From an uncultured Phocaeicola sp. (lineage in GTDB: Bacteria; Bacteroidota; Bacteroidia; Bacteroidales; Bacteroidaceae): a stretch of DNA of 64,000 nucleotides. The number at the start of each line of letters is the position of its first letter. Position 1 is the first letter of the stretch. The notes under the pieces were generated by a model, which did no database searches, was not told the DNA's origin, and worked only from the letters and a program-made list of their open reading frames with translations. Made by a program: the position numbers and the translations under genes. Shown here piece by piece: positions 50,292 to 59,062 of this stretch. The stretch spans positions 62,001-126,000 of the forward strand of contig CAUBDX010000001.1 in the NCBI GenBank assembly GCA_958434805.1. The letters run 5' to 3'.

Positions 50292-51175
50292 TGTCCGAAA
50301 CATGGAAAGGTAAGACAAGAGGAGGCATATTCGGATACATGTTCTTTATCTACATGATCCGCTGTCTGGGGATAACTGCGGCCTACGGCTTCCTGGCATT
50401 GGTCGTCCTCTACTTCATACCTTTCGCACCGAAAGCAACGGGCAATACTTGGAGTTACGCACGGAACAGGCTGAAATACGGACGGCTGAAATCCGTCGCA
50501 CTGCTCCTGAAAAACTATTACCGGCTGGGACAAATATTGATTGACAAAGTGGCCATCGGCAACGGAATGACCGGCAAGTATCATTTCAAGTTTGAGAACT
50601 ATCAGGCATTTTTAGACGTACTAAACGGAAACACCGGAGTAATTATGATTGGCGCCCATGTGGGCAACTGGGAAATAGGCGCTCCTTTCTTCGATGAATA
50701 TGGCAAAAAGATCAATATCGTCATGTTTGACGCCGAACACGAACGGATAAAGGAGATTTTGGAAAAGAACGCCTCTACGCGAGACTACAAAATAATTCCG
50801 GTGAATGAAGACAGCCTGACACATGTATTCCGCATCACGGAAGCGCTGGACCGCCGGGAGTATGTCTGCTTTCAGGGAGACCGCTATCTGAATAAAGAGA
50901 AATTACTCACGACTTCTTTCATGGGAAAAGAAGCCAAATTTCCGATGGGCCCTTTCCTGCTGGCTTCGAAGTTAAAAGTACCCGTCGTATTCTATTTTGC
51001 CATGCGTGAAGCCCAAAGAACGTATCGTTTCCATTTCTTTATAGCCGAGACAGTAGTACGGACGAAAGAGAAACGGGCCGAACAGGCATTATTGGAGCAA
51101 TATACACAAACGCTGGAAAAGATTGTCCGGCAGTATCCGGAACAATGGTTCAATTACTACCCGTTCTGGACATAA
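50291..51175 (+). CDS. Lysophospholipid/lipid A-type acyltransferase (LpxL-HtrB family)
   Basis: A 294-residue membrane-associated acyltransferase with a hydrophobic N-terminal segment (~16-40) and the HX4E catalytic motif HVGNWE (~119-124). A second motif region FQGDRYLNKEKLL and FPMGPFLLASKLKVPVV follow the family. In polyene clusters this enzyme is thought to attach the finished aryl polyene to a membrane lipid. The acceptor is not known here. Confidence 0.87.
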   Translation: MSETWKGKTRGGIFGYMFFIYMIRCLGITAAYGFLALVVLYFIPFAPKATGNTWSYARNRLKYGRLKSVALLLKNYYRLGQILIDKVAIGNGMTGKYHFKFENYQAFLDVLNGNTGVIMIGAHVGNWEIGAPFFDEYGKKINIVMFDAEHERIKEILEKNASTRDYKIIPVNEDSLTHVFRITEALDRREYVCFQGDRYLNKEKLLTTSFMGKEAKFPMGPFLLASKLKVPVVFYFAMREAQRTYRFHFFIAETVVRTKEKRAEQALLEQYTQTLEKIVRQYPEQWFNYYPFWT

Positions 51176-51188
51176 AAATAAATCTGGT

Positions 51189-52259
51189 ATGATGCATAAA
51201 AGATATACAAAAGAACAATGTACGGCTGCCGAAGCGCAAAGACTGGCACAAGAGATAGCTTTCGGTCCTGTGGTATTCCAAGTATCGCGCCTGATGTTGA
51301 AATTCGGAATTTTCCAATTATTGTCCGGCAAACGGGAAGGATATACGCTGCAAGAAATCAGCGGGCAGACCGGACTGACACGCTATGCGGCACAAGTATT
51401 ACTGGAAGCATCGCTGACCATCGGAACCATCCTGTTGGAAGAAGACCGTTATGTACTGGCCAAGGCAGGCTGGTTTCTGCTGAACGATAAAATGGCTCGT
51501 GTCAATATGGAATTCAATCACGATGTGAACTATCAAGGCTTGTTCCATTTGGAAGAAGCTCTTTTAAACGGGCGTCCGGAAGGATTGAAAGTATTCGGAG
51601 AATGGCCTACCATTTACGAAGGTCTGTCCCAATTGCCGGAACAGGTACAGAAAAGCTGGTTCGGCTTTGATCATTTCTATTCGGACCAGTCATTCGGCAA
51701 AGCGTTGGAAATCGTGTTCAGCCATCACCCGAAACGCTTGCTCGATATTGGCGGGAATACCGGCAGATGGGCCACACAATGCGTACAATATAATAAGGAA
51801 GTGGAAGTAACCATCGTGGACCTGCCTCAACAACTGGAAATGATGAGAAAGCAAACGGCCGGTTTGTCCGGTAGTGAACGCATACACGGTCACGGCGCCA
51901 ATCTGCTGGATCGGGACGTGCCCTTTCCCACGGGTTTTGACGCTGTATGGATGAGCCAGTTTCTGGACTGCTTCTCGGAAGAAGAAGTCATCAGCATCCT
52001 GACCCGTGTGGCACAATCCATCGGCAAAGACAGCAAAGTCTATATTATGGAAACATTATGGGATCGCCAACGGTATGAAACAGCATCTTATTGCCTGACA
52101 CAAATCAGCCTCTACTTTACAGCAATGGCCAACGGCAACAGTAAGATGTTCCATTCGGATGACCTGATCCGCTGCATTGAAAATGCCGGATTGGAAGTGG
52201 AAGAAATTCAAGATAACATAGGACTGGGACACAGTATCCTGCAATGCAGACTGAAATGA
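51189..52259 (+). CDS. SAM-dependent methyltransferase of the polyene cluster
   Basis: A 356-residue O-methyltransferase-type protein: N-terminal winged-helix dimerisation region (LMLKFGIFQLLSGKREGYTL) and a Rossmann SAM domain with motif I LLDIGGNTGRW (~200). It probably methylates the aryl head group. The start at 51189 is preferred because upstream in-frame codons overlap the acyltransferase gene. It overlaps the next gene by 4 nt. Confidence 0.82.
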   Translation: MMHKRYTKEQCTAAEAQRLAQEIAFGPVVFQVSRLMLKFGIFQLLSGKREGYTLQEISGQTGLTRYAAQVLLEASLTIGTILLEEDRYVLAKAGWFLLNDKMARVNMEFNHDVNYQGLFHLEEALLNGRPEGLKVFGEWPTIYEGLSQLPEQVQKSWFGFDHFYSDQSFGKALEIVFSHHPKRLLDIGGNTGRWATQCVQYNKEVEVTIVDLPQQLEMMRKQTAGLSGSERIHGHGANLLDRDVPFPTGFDAVWMSQFLDCFSEEEVISILTRVAQSIGKDSKVYIMETLWDRQRYETASYCLTQISLYFTAMANGNSKMFHSDDLIRCIENAGLEVEEIQDNIGLGHSILQCRLK

Positions 52260-52693
52260 GCAGCAAAGAAATCATCTGTCAGGGAGAAGAGCTGTTCCGG
52301 CTGATTCCCCAACGCCCGCCCATGGTAATGATAGACCGCTTCTATGGGATAGAAGAAAATACATCCTGGTCAGGGCTGACCGTCACTACCGACAACCTGT
52401 TCTGCCGGGACGGTGTATTACAGGAAACGGGAATCATAGAGCACATCGCCCAGTCGGCGGCGGCACGTGTAGGTTATATCTATATGCTGCGGAAAGAACC
52501 TGTACCATTAGGTTTTATCGGTTCGGTAGAAAAGATGAAACTATTCCGTCTTCCTTCTGCCGGAGCAGAACTATATACCGGTATAACCATCGTTCAGGAA
52601 GTATTTGATATCACCCTGATTACCGCCGAGGTAAAAGAAAACGATGAATTGCTGGCCGAATGCCGGATGAAAATATATCTGAAGAAAGAATGA
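52256..52693 (+). CDS. Hotdog-fold dehydratase-like protein 1
   Basis: A 145-residue FabZ-like hotdog protein: LIPQRPPMVMIDRFYG resembles the FabZ start, while the usual H-x-P-G helix is replaced by ETGIIEHIAQSAAARVGY. It probably dehydrates the 3-hydroxyacyl-ACP intermediate or assists (ApeP-like). The start overlaps the methyltransferase stop as ATGA, and its own stop overlaps the thioesterase start. Confidence 0.75.
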   Translation: MSSKEIICQGEELFRLIPQRPPMVMIDRFYGIEENTSWSGLTVTTDNLFCRDGVLQETGIIEHIAQSAAARVGYIYMLRKEPVPLGFIGSVEKMKLFRLPSAGAELYTGITIVQEVFDITLITAEVKENDELLAECRMKIYLKKE

Positions 52694-53133
52694 AACGAAA
52701 AACAAGTCCACATCAGGCGGCACTGACGGACCGGACCACCATCAAAGTCCGCTTCAGTGAGATAGATTCCATGCAGATAGTATGGCATGGAGAATATGTG
52801 CGTTATTTCGAAGACGGACGCGAAGCTTTCGGAAAGCGATACGGTCTGGACTATATGAGCATCTACCGGGAAGGATATGTAGTTCCTATCGTAGACCTGA
52901 CCTGCCAGTTCAAACAACCGCTGTCTTTTGGCGAGGAAGCGATTGTCGAGACACGGTTTATCCACAGTGATGCCGCCAAAATTCTTTTTGAATACACCAT
53001 CTACCGGGCATCGGACCAAAACATTGTGGCAACAGGAACCACTACACAGGTATTCCTGAATACAAATAGAGAACTGGAACTGGTTAATCCTGCCTTTTAC
53101 ATAGAGTGGAAAAAGAAATGGAACATCATCTGA
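52690..53133 (+). CDS. 4-hydroxybenzoyl-CoA-type thioesterase
   Basis: A 147-residue hotdog thioesterase. The family start RFSEIDSMQIVWHGEYVRYF, with the acidic residue and tyrosines, is clear (~20-40). It would release or edit acyl chains bound to CoA or ACP. It overlaps both neighbours by a few bases (ATGA with the dehydratase; ~16 nt with the next ketosynthase). Confidence 0.85.
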   Translation: MKRKTSPHQAALTDRTTIKVRFSEIDSMQIVWHGEYVRYFEDGREAFGKRYGLDYMSIYREGYVVPIVDLTCQFKQPLSFGEEAIVETRFIHSDAAKILFEYTIYRASDQNIVATGTTTQVFLNTNRELELVNPAFYIEWKKKWNII

Positions 53134-54848
53134 CTACCTATATCACCCATGATACCCTGATCAGCGCGCTGGGTTTCGGCACACAGGAAAATCTGGAAGC
53201 CATCCGGAGCTATCACAGCGGTATCACCCTGCAGACGGACAAACGGATTGCGGACACTCCCCTATTGGCAGCCACTCTCTCGCAAGAGAGATTGCAACAA
53301 CAGGCGGAAGCCATAGGAGTAAGTGGCTATCCCCGGATGGAACAACTGTTCATACTGACTATCAACGAACTCATCCGTCAGTCCGGACAAACTTTGGAAG
53401 ACAAAACCTGCGGACTCATCCTCTCCACCACCAAAGGGAACATCGATTTACTGGCCCGTCATACGGAACATCCCGATGAAGCGGTCTTTCTTTGGAAAAT
53501 GGCAGAAAACATTGCCGGTTATTTCCATGCCGAGGAACGGGTGCATGTCATTTCCAATGCCTGCATTTCAGGAGTGTCAGCCCTCATAGCAGGAAAACGC
53601 ATGATAGAGAACGGTATCTACCGCCGGGTAATCGTAGCGGGAGGTGACCTTCTCTCTCATTTCATCACCAGCGGTTTCGGGTCTTTCCGGTCTCTCAGCT
53701 CCCGCCCATGCCGTCCGTATGACAGCAGCCGTGACGGATTGAACTTGGGAGAGGCCTGCGGAGCCGTATTGCTCAGTTCAGAAGGAACAGAAGAACATGT
53801 TATCCTTTCGGGAGGAGCCGTCAGTAACGATGCCAACCACATCTCCGGTCCTTCCCGCACGGGAGACGGACTCTATTTCGCCATCCGCCAAGCCATGCAG
53901 GAAGCAGGGACAGCCCCTCAGGATATCAGTTTTGTGAATGCTCACGGCACTGCTACCGTATACAATGACGAAATGGAATCCAAAGCCCTCACACTGGCTC
54001 ATCTGGAACAAGTGCCCGTCCATAGTTTGAAGCCCTATTTCGGCCATACCTTGGGAGCATCGGGAATCATTGAAAGCATTGTCTGTATGCACGAACTGAA
54101 ACAAGGCATCCTGTTCGGCACTCCGGGTTACGAAACGCCGGGAGTTCCTATGCCGATACCGGTCTATGCCACCCACCGGAGCATCCCGATGAAACATTGC
54201 GTAAAAACCGCTTCGGGATTCGGCGGATGCAACGCAGCCATTGTCTTATCTTTACCGGAATATACTCCGTTCAAAGATGAGGACAACACCTTGCCCGAAA
54301 TCCGATGTACACGGGAGGTTCGTATTGAAAACAGTTCTGTCTTCATAAACAACGAACTTATTTTTCATTCCGAAGAACCGGATTTCGGCACATTTATACG
54401 TGATACCTATAAAAAAACAGGCGGAAACAACCTGAAATTCTATAAAATGGATGACCTTTGCAAATTGGGATATGTGGCCGCCGAATACTTGCTGGAAGGT
54501 AAGACATTCGCTCCACTGGAAATGGGGATGTTACTTGCCAATGCCGCTTCCTCTCTGCATACGGACATCAGACACCAGCAACTGATAGACCGGGAAGGAG
54601 ACCAGGCAGCCAGTCCGGCTGTATTTGTTTACACACTACCCAATGTAGTGTCCGGCGAGATTTGCATCCGCCACAAGATACAAGGGGAAAACACCTTTTT
54701 CATCACTGAAGCCTATCAGCCGGAAAAACTGGAAAGATACGCACGTATAGTCATGCAAAAAGGGAAACTGAACTATTGTATCATCGGGTGGTGTGAATTA
54801 TGGAAGAACACCTATAAAGCAGTATTTAAACTGATTGAAAAACAATAA
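53118..54848 (+). CDS. Beta-ketoacyl-ACP synthase 2 with C-terminal extension
   Basis: A ~576-residue protein. Residues 1-~385 are a condensing enzyme with Cys149 (SNACISG), His276 (NAHGTATVYND) and His310 (YFGHTLGASG). After GFGGCNAAIVLS a further ~185 residues of unrecognised sequence follow, so it is much longer than the ~400-residue family norm. The extension has mixed helices and strands and no familiar motif. The start at 53118 is preferred over a GTG at 53106. The role in starter selection or chain release is inference. Confidence 0.85.
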   Translation: MEHHLTTYITHDTLISALGFGTQENLEAIRSYHSGITLQTDKRIADTPLLAATLSQERLQQQAEAIGVSGYPRMEQLFILTINELIRQSGQTLEDKTCGLILSTTKGNIDLLARHTEHPDEAVFLWKMAENIAGYFHAEERVHVISNACISGVSALIAGKRMIENGIYRRVIVAGGDLLSHFITSGFGSFRSLSSRPCRPYDSSRDGLNLGEACGAVLLSSEGTEEHVILSGGAVSNDANHISGPSRTGDGLYFAIRQAMQEAGTAPQDISFVNAHGTATVYNDEMESKALTLAHLEQVPVHSLKPYFGHTLGASGIIESIVCMHELKQGILFGTPGYETPGVPMPIPVYATHRSIPMKHCVKTASGFGGCNAAIVLSLPEYTPFKDEDNTLPEIRCTREVRIENSSVFINNELIFHSEEPDFGTFIRDTYKKTGGNNLKFYKMDDLCKLGYVAAEYLLEGKTFAPLEMGMLLANAASSLHTDIRHQQLIDREGDQAASPAVFVYTLPNVVSGEICIRHKIQGENTFFITEAYQPEKLERYARIVMQKGKLNYCIIGWCELWKNTYKAVFKLIEKQ

Positions 54849-54853
54849 AGAAT

Positions 54854-55111
54854 ATGGAAGAATTGATTGATAAACTGAAAGTTGAATTAATAGAAGCATT
54901 GAATCTGGAAGAAATCACTCCGGAGGACATTGACAGTGAAGCACCTTTATTCGGAGATGACGGTCTGGGCCTTGACTCGATTGACGCATTAGAGATTATC
55001 CTGATTCTGGAAAGGAATTATGGAATCAAGATAGAGAATCCTGCCAAAGGCAAGGAAATATTCTATTCGGTACGTACCCTGGCAGACTACATCACCGCCC
55101 ATCAGAAATGA
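54854..55111 (+). CDS. Acyl carrier protein 2
   Basis: An 85-residue ACP with phosphopantetheine serine Ser42 in GLGLDSIDALEI. Distinct from ACP 1. It overlaps the next ketosynthase start by 4 nt (ATGA). Confidence 0.92.
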   Translation: MEELIDKLKVELIEALNLEEITPEDIDSEAPLFGDDGLGLDSIDALEIILILERNYGIKIENPAKGKEIFYSVRTLADYITAHQK

Positions 55112-56298
55112 GGAAGATCTATGTCACCGGTCTGGGAGTGATTTCGGGCATAGGGAAAGGAGTGGAAGAAAACCTGGATTCCTTAAAAGCCGGGAAACAC
55201 GGTATGGGGAAAATCACCCTTTTCCCCACCGCACTTGACGTACCCGTGTCCGAAGTAAAACAGAGCAATGAAGAATTAAAGAAACTCCTGTCCCTTCCAT
55301 CCGGCAAGACGTATTCACGTACAGCCTTGCTGGGCTTGTGGGCAGCCCAAGGAGCGGCCCGTGATGCGGAACTCGATTTCACTTCTCCCCGTATCGGGCT
55401 CATTTCTTCCACTTCCATCGGAGGAATGGATGCAAGCGAGCGGTTTTATGCCTCTTTCCGGGAAGATAACCGAAAAGGGAGATTACGTGACATTATCTCC
55501 CATGACTGTGGGTCCAGTACCGAAATGATAGCCGCTTATTTGGGAGTGAAAGGAACGGTGACCACCCTCAGCACCGCCTGTTCTTCCGCCGCAAATGCCA
55601 TTATGTTAGGGGCACGCCTCATCCGGCATGGTCTGCTGGACGCTGTCCTTGTAGGCGGAACGGATGCCTTATGCCGTTTCACGCTCAACGGTTTCAATTC
55701 ATTGATGATACTGGACAAAGAGCACTGCCGTCCTTTCGACCGCACACGTGCCGGACTAAACCTGGGAGAAGGAGCCGGATACCTTGTTCTTCAATCTGAT
55801 AAATCCCTTACTAAAGCTCCTTATTGCGAACTCAGCGGTTACGCCAATGCCAATGAAGCCTACCACCAGACAGGAAGTTCCCCCGACGGAGACGGGCCTT
55901 TCCTTTCCATGAGTCAGGCCATAGCCTCTGCCGGGCTGACAGCCGGAGCCATAGACTATATCAATGTACATGGTACAGGCACTCCCAGCAACGACGCTTC
56001 CGAAGGGAAAGCCATCCGGCGTATCTTCGATACCCGTATTCCTCCTTTCAGTTCGGTCAAGGCTTTCATCGGGCACACCCTGGGAGCCTCGGAAGGAATA
56101 GAAGCCGTATATTCCGTACTCTCCATCCGTCACGGACTGATTTACCCTAATCTGAACTTCCATCTGTCCGATGAAGAAAGCGGCCTCATTCCTGAAACGG
56201 TTTTCCGGTCGGGACTTCCCATACGGCATGTATTATCCAACTCCTTCGGATTCGGCGGCAACAACTCATCTCTCGTATTTTCCACTCTAACCCAATAG
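55108..56298 (+). CDS. Beta-ketoacyl-ACP synthase 3 (KAS II type)
   Basis: A 396-residue condensing enzyme with Cys158 (STACSSA), His288 (NVHGTGTPSND) and His323 (FIGHTLGASE). It directly precedes an inactive ketosynthase-like partner, so the two probably form a KS-CLF heterodimer setting the polyene chain length (ApeO-ApeC-like). Confidence 0.92.
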   Translation: MRKIYVTGLGVISGIGKGVEENLDSLKAGKHGMGKITLFPTALDVPVSEVKQSNEELKKLLSLPSGKTYSRTALLGLWAAQGAARDAELDFTSPRIGLISSTSIGGMDASERFYASFREDNRKGRLRDIISHDCGSSTEMIAAYLGVKGTVTTLSTACSSAANAIMLGARLIRHGLLDAVLVGGTDALCRFTLNGFNSLMILDKEHCRPFDRTRAGLNLGEGAGYLVLQSDKSLTKAPYCELSGYANANEAYHQTGSSPDGDGPFLSMSQAIASAGLTAGAIDYINVHGTGTPSNDASEGKAIRRIFDTRIPPFSSVKAFIGHTLGASEGIEAVYSVLSIRHGLIYPNLNFHLSDEESGLIPETVFRSGLPIRHVLSNSFGFGGNNSSLVFSTLTQ

Positions 56299-56301
56299 CG
56301 T

Positions 56302-57255
56302 ATGTGCCCAGTATATATCAACCGTATCGCCTCTATCCATGCGGAAAGCAGAAATGAAAAGCCTTATTTCTCCGCACAGGAACCTGATTATAAAGAAATG
56401 ATCACCAACGCCAATCTGCGGAGGCGCATGAGCCGCATGATCAAGATGGGAGTAGCCTGCGGACTGGAATGTCTGAAAGATATCCCGTCGGAAAAGGTAG
56501 ATGCCATTATCACCGCTACAGGACTGGGTTGTCTGGCCGATACGGAAAAGTTTATGAACGCCTTGATGGACAACCGGGAACAGATGCTCAATCCCACCGC
56601 TTTCATTCAGTCCACCTTTAATACGGTGGGTGCACAGCTAGCTTTGCTACTCAAAATACATGCTTATAATGTTACGTATGTACACCGTGGTTTAAGTTTT
56701 GAAAGTGCTCTGATAGATGGCATCATAAGCATTGCCGAAGGCAAACAGCATGTACTGGCAGGTGCTATGGATGAAATAACCCCTACCAGCCATATCATTC
56801 AGCAGCGTTTAGGACTGTTGAAAGGAACGACAGCCGGTGAGGGAGCACAATTTTTCCTGTTAAGCGCACAAAAAGAGGAACAGACTTTTGCCGAACTGAA
56901 AGGGGTAGATACTTTTATCACCCGGATGAGTGCTCCGGAAATCAGTAACAGGATGCATCATTTTCTAAAATCTCACGGGCTTGCACCCGAAGACATTGAC
57001 TGGTTTATCAGTGGCAAGAACGGGCAGGAAGCAACAGATGCCGTTTATACGGATCTGGAACACAGTCTGTTCCCTCATGCCCTGCATAGCAGTTTTAAAG
57101 AACAATGCGGAGAATATCAGACTGCTTCATCCTATGCTCTCTGGATGGCGGCAAAAGCCTTGAAAGAAGAAGCTTCATCCCGTTACGCATTGATTTATAA
57201 CCAATATCAAGGTATCAATCACTCAATCATCTTAATCAAGCGATGCACATCCTAG
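56302..57255 (+). CDS. Ketosynthase-like chain length factor without catalytic residues
   Basis: A 317-residue protein with a ketosynthase fold (beta-ketoacyl synthase-like N-terminal family). Where the active Cys would be, the sequence reads YVHRGLSFESA; where the first His would be, it reads WFISGKNGQEAT. So both positions are lost and it is probably a CLF-like partner of the preceding KS. Its 3' end lies in the 74-bp segment that is repeated at 58249; its stop (57253-57255) overlaps the original start of the deacetylase gene. Confidence 0.82.
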   Translation: MCPVYINRIASIHAESRNEKPYFSAQEPDYKEMITNANLRRRMSRMIKMGVACGLECLKDIPSEKVDAIITATGLGCLADTEKFMNALMDNREQMLNPTAFIQSTFNTVGAQLALLLKIHAYNVTYVHRGLSFESALIDGIISIAEGKQHVLAGAMDEITPTSHIIQQRLGLLKGTTAGEGAQFFLLSAQKEEQTFAELKGVDTFITRMSAPEISNRMHHFLKSHGLAPEDIDWFISGKNGQEATDAVYTDLEHSLFPHALHSSFKEQCGEYQTASSYALWMAAKALKEEASSRYALIYNQYQGINHSIILIKRCTS

Positions 57256-57291
57256 TTTCTGTAGTCATCATAGTAAGCGTCATGGCCTATT
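57218..57291 (+). repeat. 74-bp direct repeat, left copy (flanks KilA-N cassette)
   Basis: Matches 58249-58322 with a single mismatch (G57242 versus A58273). It contains the last codons of the CLF-like gene and the first 16 codons of the deacetylase gene. Here the deacetylase frame stops at once (TAA at 57291-57293), leaving a 16-codon stub from 57243. Confidence 0.95.
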
Positions 57292-57293
57292 AA
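57243..57293 (+). pseudogene. 16-codon stub of the polysaccharide deacetylase gene
   Basis: Encodes MHILVSVVIIVSVMAY then stop, identical to the N-terminal membrane anchor of the intact gene at 58274. It is a by-product of the duplication at the KilA-N insertion. It still has the original translational context behind the CLF-like gene, so it may be translated as a tiny hydrophobic peptide. Confidence 0.8.
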
Positions 57294-58248
57294 AAAGATG
57301 CTTTTAAGATACTGAAAACAGGAATAATGCTTAACTTTATCCCTCATAAAATAAAAGTGGTAGAAATAATGAAGAAAATAACTGTTACGAATATTGATAT
57401 ATCCATATCTGTAAGACCTGATAATAATGATTATATCTGCCTGACAGACATGGCACATTTCAAAGACAGAGAACGTACTAACTACATTATACAAAACTGG
57501 ATGCGTCTACGTAGTACGATTGATTTTCTAGGGTTATGGGAAAAACTAAATAATCCAAATTTTAAAGGCATCGAATTCGATGCTTTTAAAATGGAGAGTG
57601 GAACAAACAGTTTCACCCTAACCCCCAAACAATGGATAGAAAAAACTAAAGCAATAGGGATTATATCCAAGCCCGGGCGATATGGGGGAACTTTTGCCCA
57701 TAAAGACATAGCTTTTGAATTCGGGACTTGGCTCAGCCCTGAATTTAAACTATATCTCATCAAAGAATACCAAAGACTTAAAGAAGCAGAATCACACCCT
57801 TTATTAAGTGAATGGAACGTAAAAAGAATACTTAGTAAAGTAAATTATTCCATACATACGGATGCAATCAAAGACTTTATTATACCTAAAGTAGAAGATT
57901 TCAATCAAAAACTTGTTTATGCCGATGAAGCTGATTTGTTAAATCTCGCATTATGGGGATGTACCGCAAGACAATGGCGTGAAGCAAATCCACAATACGC
58001 AGATAAGAATATCAATATCAGAGATGTAGCAAGCATAAATGAATTAGTCGTATTATCGAATATGGAATCCTTCAATGCAGAGTTAATCAAGCGTAAGGTG
58101 GACAAGTCTAAAAGGTTTACTCATCTTCGGCAGATGGCCAAAGAGCAATTAGCACACTTGAATACGATTGATACCGAAAAAAAGTTCAGAATACTGACAG
58201 ATAATGACAAACAATTAGAATAATCTCTACAAGATCATTTATTAAAGT
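57292..58248 (+). mobile_element. KilA-N single-gene cassette inserted in polyene operon
   Basis: About 957 nt of AT-rich DNA between two copies of a 74-bp direct repeat. It holds one gene (57369-58223) and no transposase, integrase or terminal inverted repeat. The flanking repeat restores the upstream gene's end and the downstream gene's start, so the insertion broke neither. A TAACTTTA box near 57330 could be a private promoter. Confidence 0.7.
57369..58223 (+). CDS. KilA-N domain-containing protein
   Basis: A 284-residue protein. The N-terminal ~120 residues fit the KilA-N fold: NDYICLTDMAHFKD, YIIQNWMRLRSTIDFLGLWE, then GGTFAHKDIAFEFGTWLSPEFKLYLIKEYQRLK. The C-terminal part (KVNYSIHTDAIKDFIIP ... 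RQWREANP ... DVASINELVVLSNME) is shared by Bacteroidetes KilA-N proteins. KilA-N is a DNA-binding domain of phage and large DNA virus proteins; the function of these lone bacterial copies is unknown. The start at 57369 is preferred to 57327 because the domain begins right after it. Base use is AT-rich against the surrounding operon. Confidence 0.88.
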   Translation: MKKITVTNIDISISVRPDNNDYICLTDMAHFKDRERTNYIIQNWMRLRSTIDFLGLWEKLNNPNFKGIEFDAFKMESGTNSFTLTPKQWIEKTKAIGIISKPGRYGGTFAHKDIAFEFGTWLSPEFKLYLIKEYQRLKEAESHPLLSEWNVKRILSKVNYSIHTDAIKDFIIPKVEDFNQKLVYADEADLLNLALWGCTARQWREANPQYADKNINIRDVASINELVVLSNMESFNAELIKRKVDKSKRFTHLRQMAKEQLAHLNTIDTEKKFRILTDNDKQLE

Positions 58249-58322
58249 ATCACTCAATCATCTTAATCAAGCAATGCACATCCTAGTTTCTGTAGTCATC
58301 ATAGTAAGCGTCATGGCCTATT
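58249..58322 (+). repeat. 74-bp direct repeat, right copy
   Basis: Second copy of 57218-57291. It recreates the junction so that the deacetylase gene keeps its start codon and the first 16 codons. Confidence 0.95.
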
Positions 58323-58966
58323 TCTTTTACGCTTCTTACAGCATCCGTGCCTGTATTTACATGCGTGTCTTCTGTTGCAAGAAAACCGAAGAGAAAATCA
58401 TAGCCATCACTTTTGATGACGGGCCCGATCCGATACAGACCCCCAAAGTGCTGAAAGTGTTAAGAGAAAAACACATACCGGCCTGCTTTTTTTGCATCGG
58501 AAACAAGATAAAAGGCAATGAAGAACTGCTCCGGCAAATCATCAAAGAAGGACATCGTATCGGGAATCATTCCTTCTCCCATTCCGGCTATTTTCCTCTC
58601 TATACCTTCAAACGGATGTGCCATGATTTAATTACCTGCCAGCAAGAATTGGAAAAAGTGACCGGCCAACCGGTCCGATGGTTCCGGCCGCCTTTCGGAG
58701 TGACCAATCCTACCCTGGCTAAAGCAGTGCGCAGGCTGGGATACATCCCCATTGGTTGGAACATCCGCACACTGGACACTCAGCAACCCACTCCTGAAAA
58801 AATTATCAAACACATCAAGAAACGGCTCGTTCCGGGCTCCATCCTTCTGCTACATGACCGGATGCCCGATAGTGACAGGCTGCTGGTACAAGTTCTGGAC
58901 TTTATAGAAAAAGAGGGGTATACGGTAGTAGCGTTAGATAGGCTGATAAAGGACATGACAAAATAA
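58274..58966 (+). CDS. Polysaccharide deacetylase (NodB domain) family protein
   Basis: A 230-residue carbohydrate esterase family 4 protein with an N-terminal membrane anchor (residues 2-22). Motif 1 is TFDDGPDP with the catalytic/metal Asp pair, motif 2 the metal-binding HSFSH, motif 3 RWFRPPFG, and the last motif LLLHDRM. Such genes recur in flexirubin/polyene clusters; a role in deacylating or modifying the lipid-linked product is inference. Its start lies in the right copy of the 74-bp repeat. Confidence 0.88.
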   Translation: MHILVSVVIIVSVMAYFFYASYSIRACIYMRVFCCKKTEEKIIAITFDDGPDPIQTPKVLKVLREKHIPACFFCIGNKIKGNEELLRQIIKEGHRIGNHSFSHSGYFPLYTFKRMCHDLITCQQELEKVTGQPVRWFRPPFGVTNPTLAKAVRRLGYIPIGWNIRTLDTQQPTPEKIIKHIKKRLVPGSILLLHDRMPDSDRLLVQVLDFIEKEGYTVVALDRLIKDMTK

Positions 58967-59062
58967 ATTTCTTCTATATTTTCAACAGCAACATCACCAA
59001 GTTCCAGAAACGAGACCTGGTTCACCCTTCATGATCAAACCGATAAAAAGATAACTTCGTCT

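Noticed and set aside
57292..58248. Classical insertion sequence or transposon
   Set aside because: No transposase, no terminal inverted repeats, and the 74-bp flanking repeat is far longer than usual target duplications.
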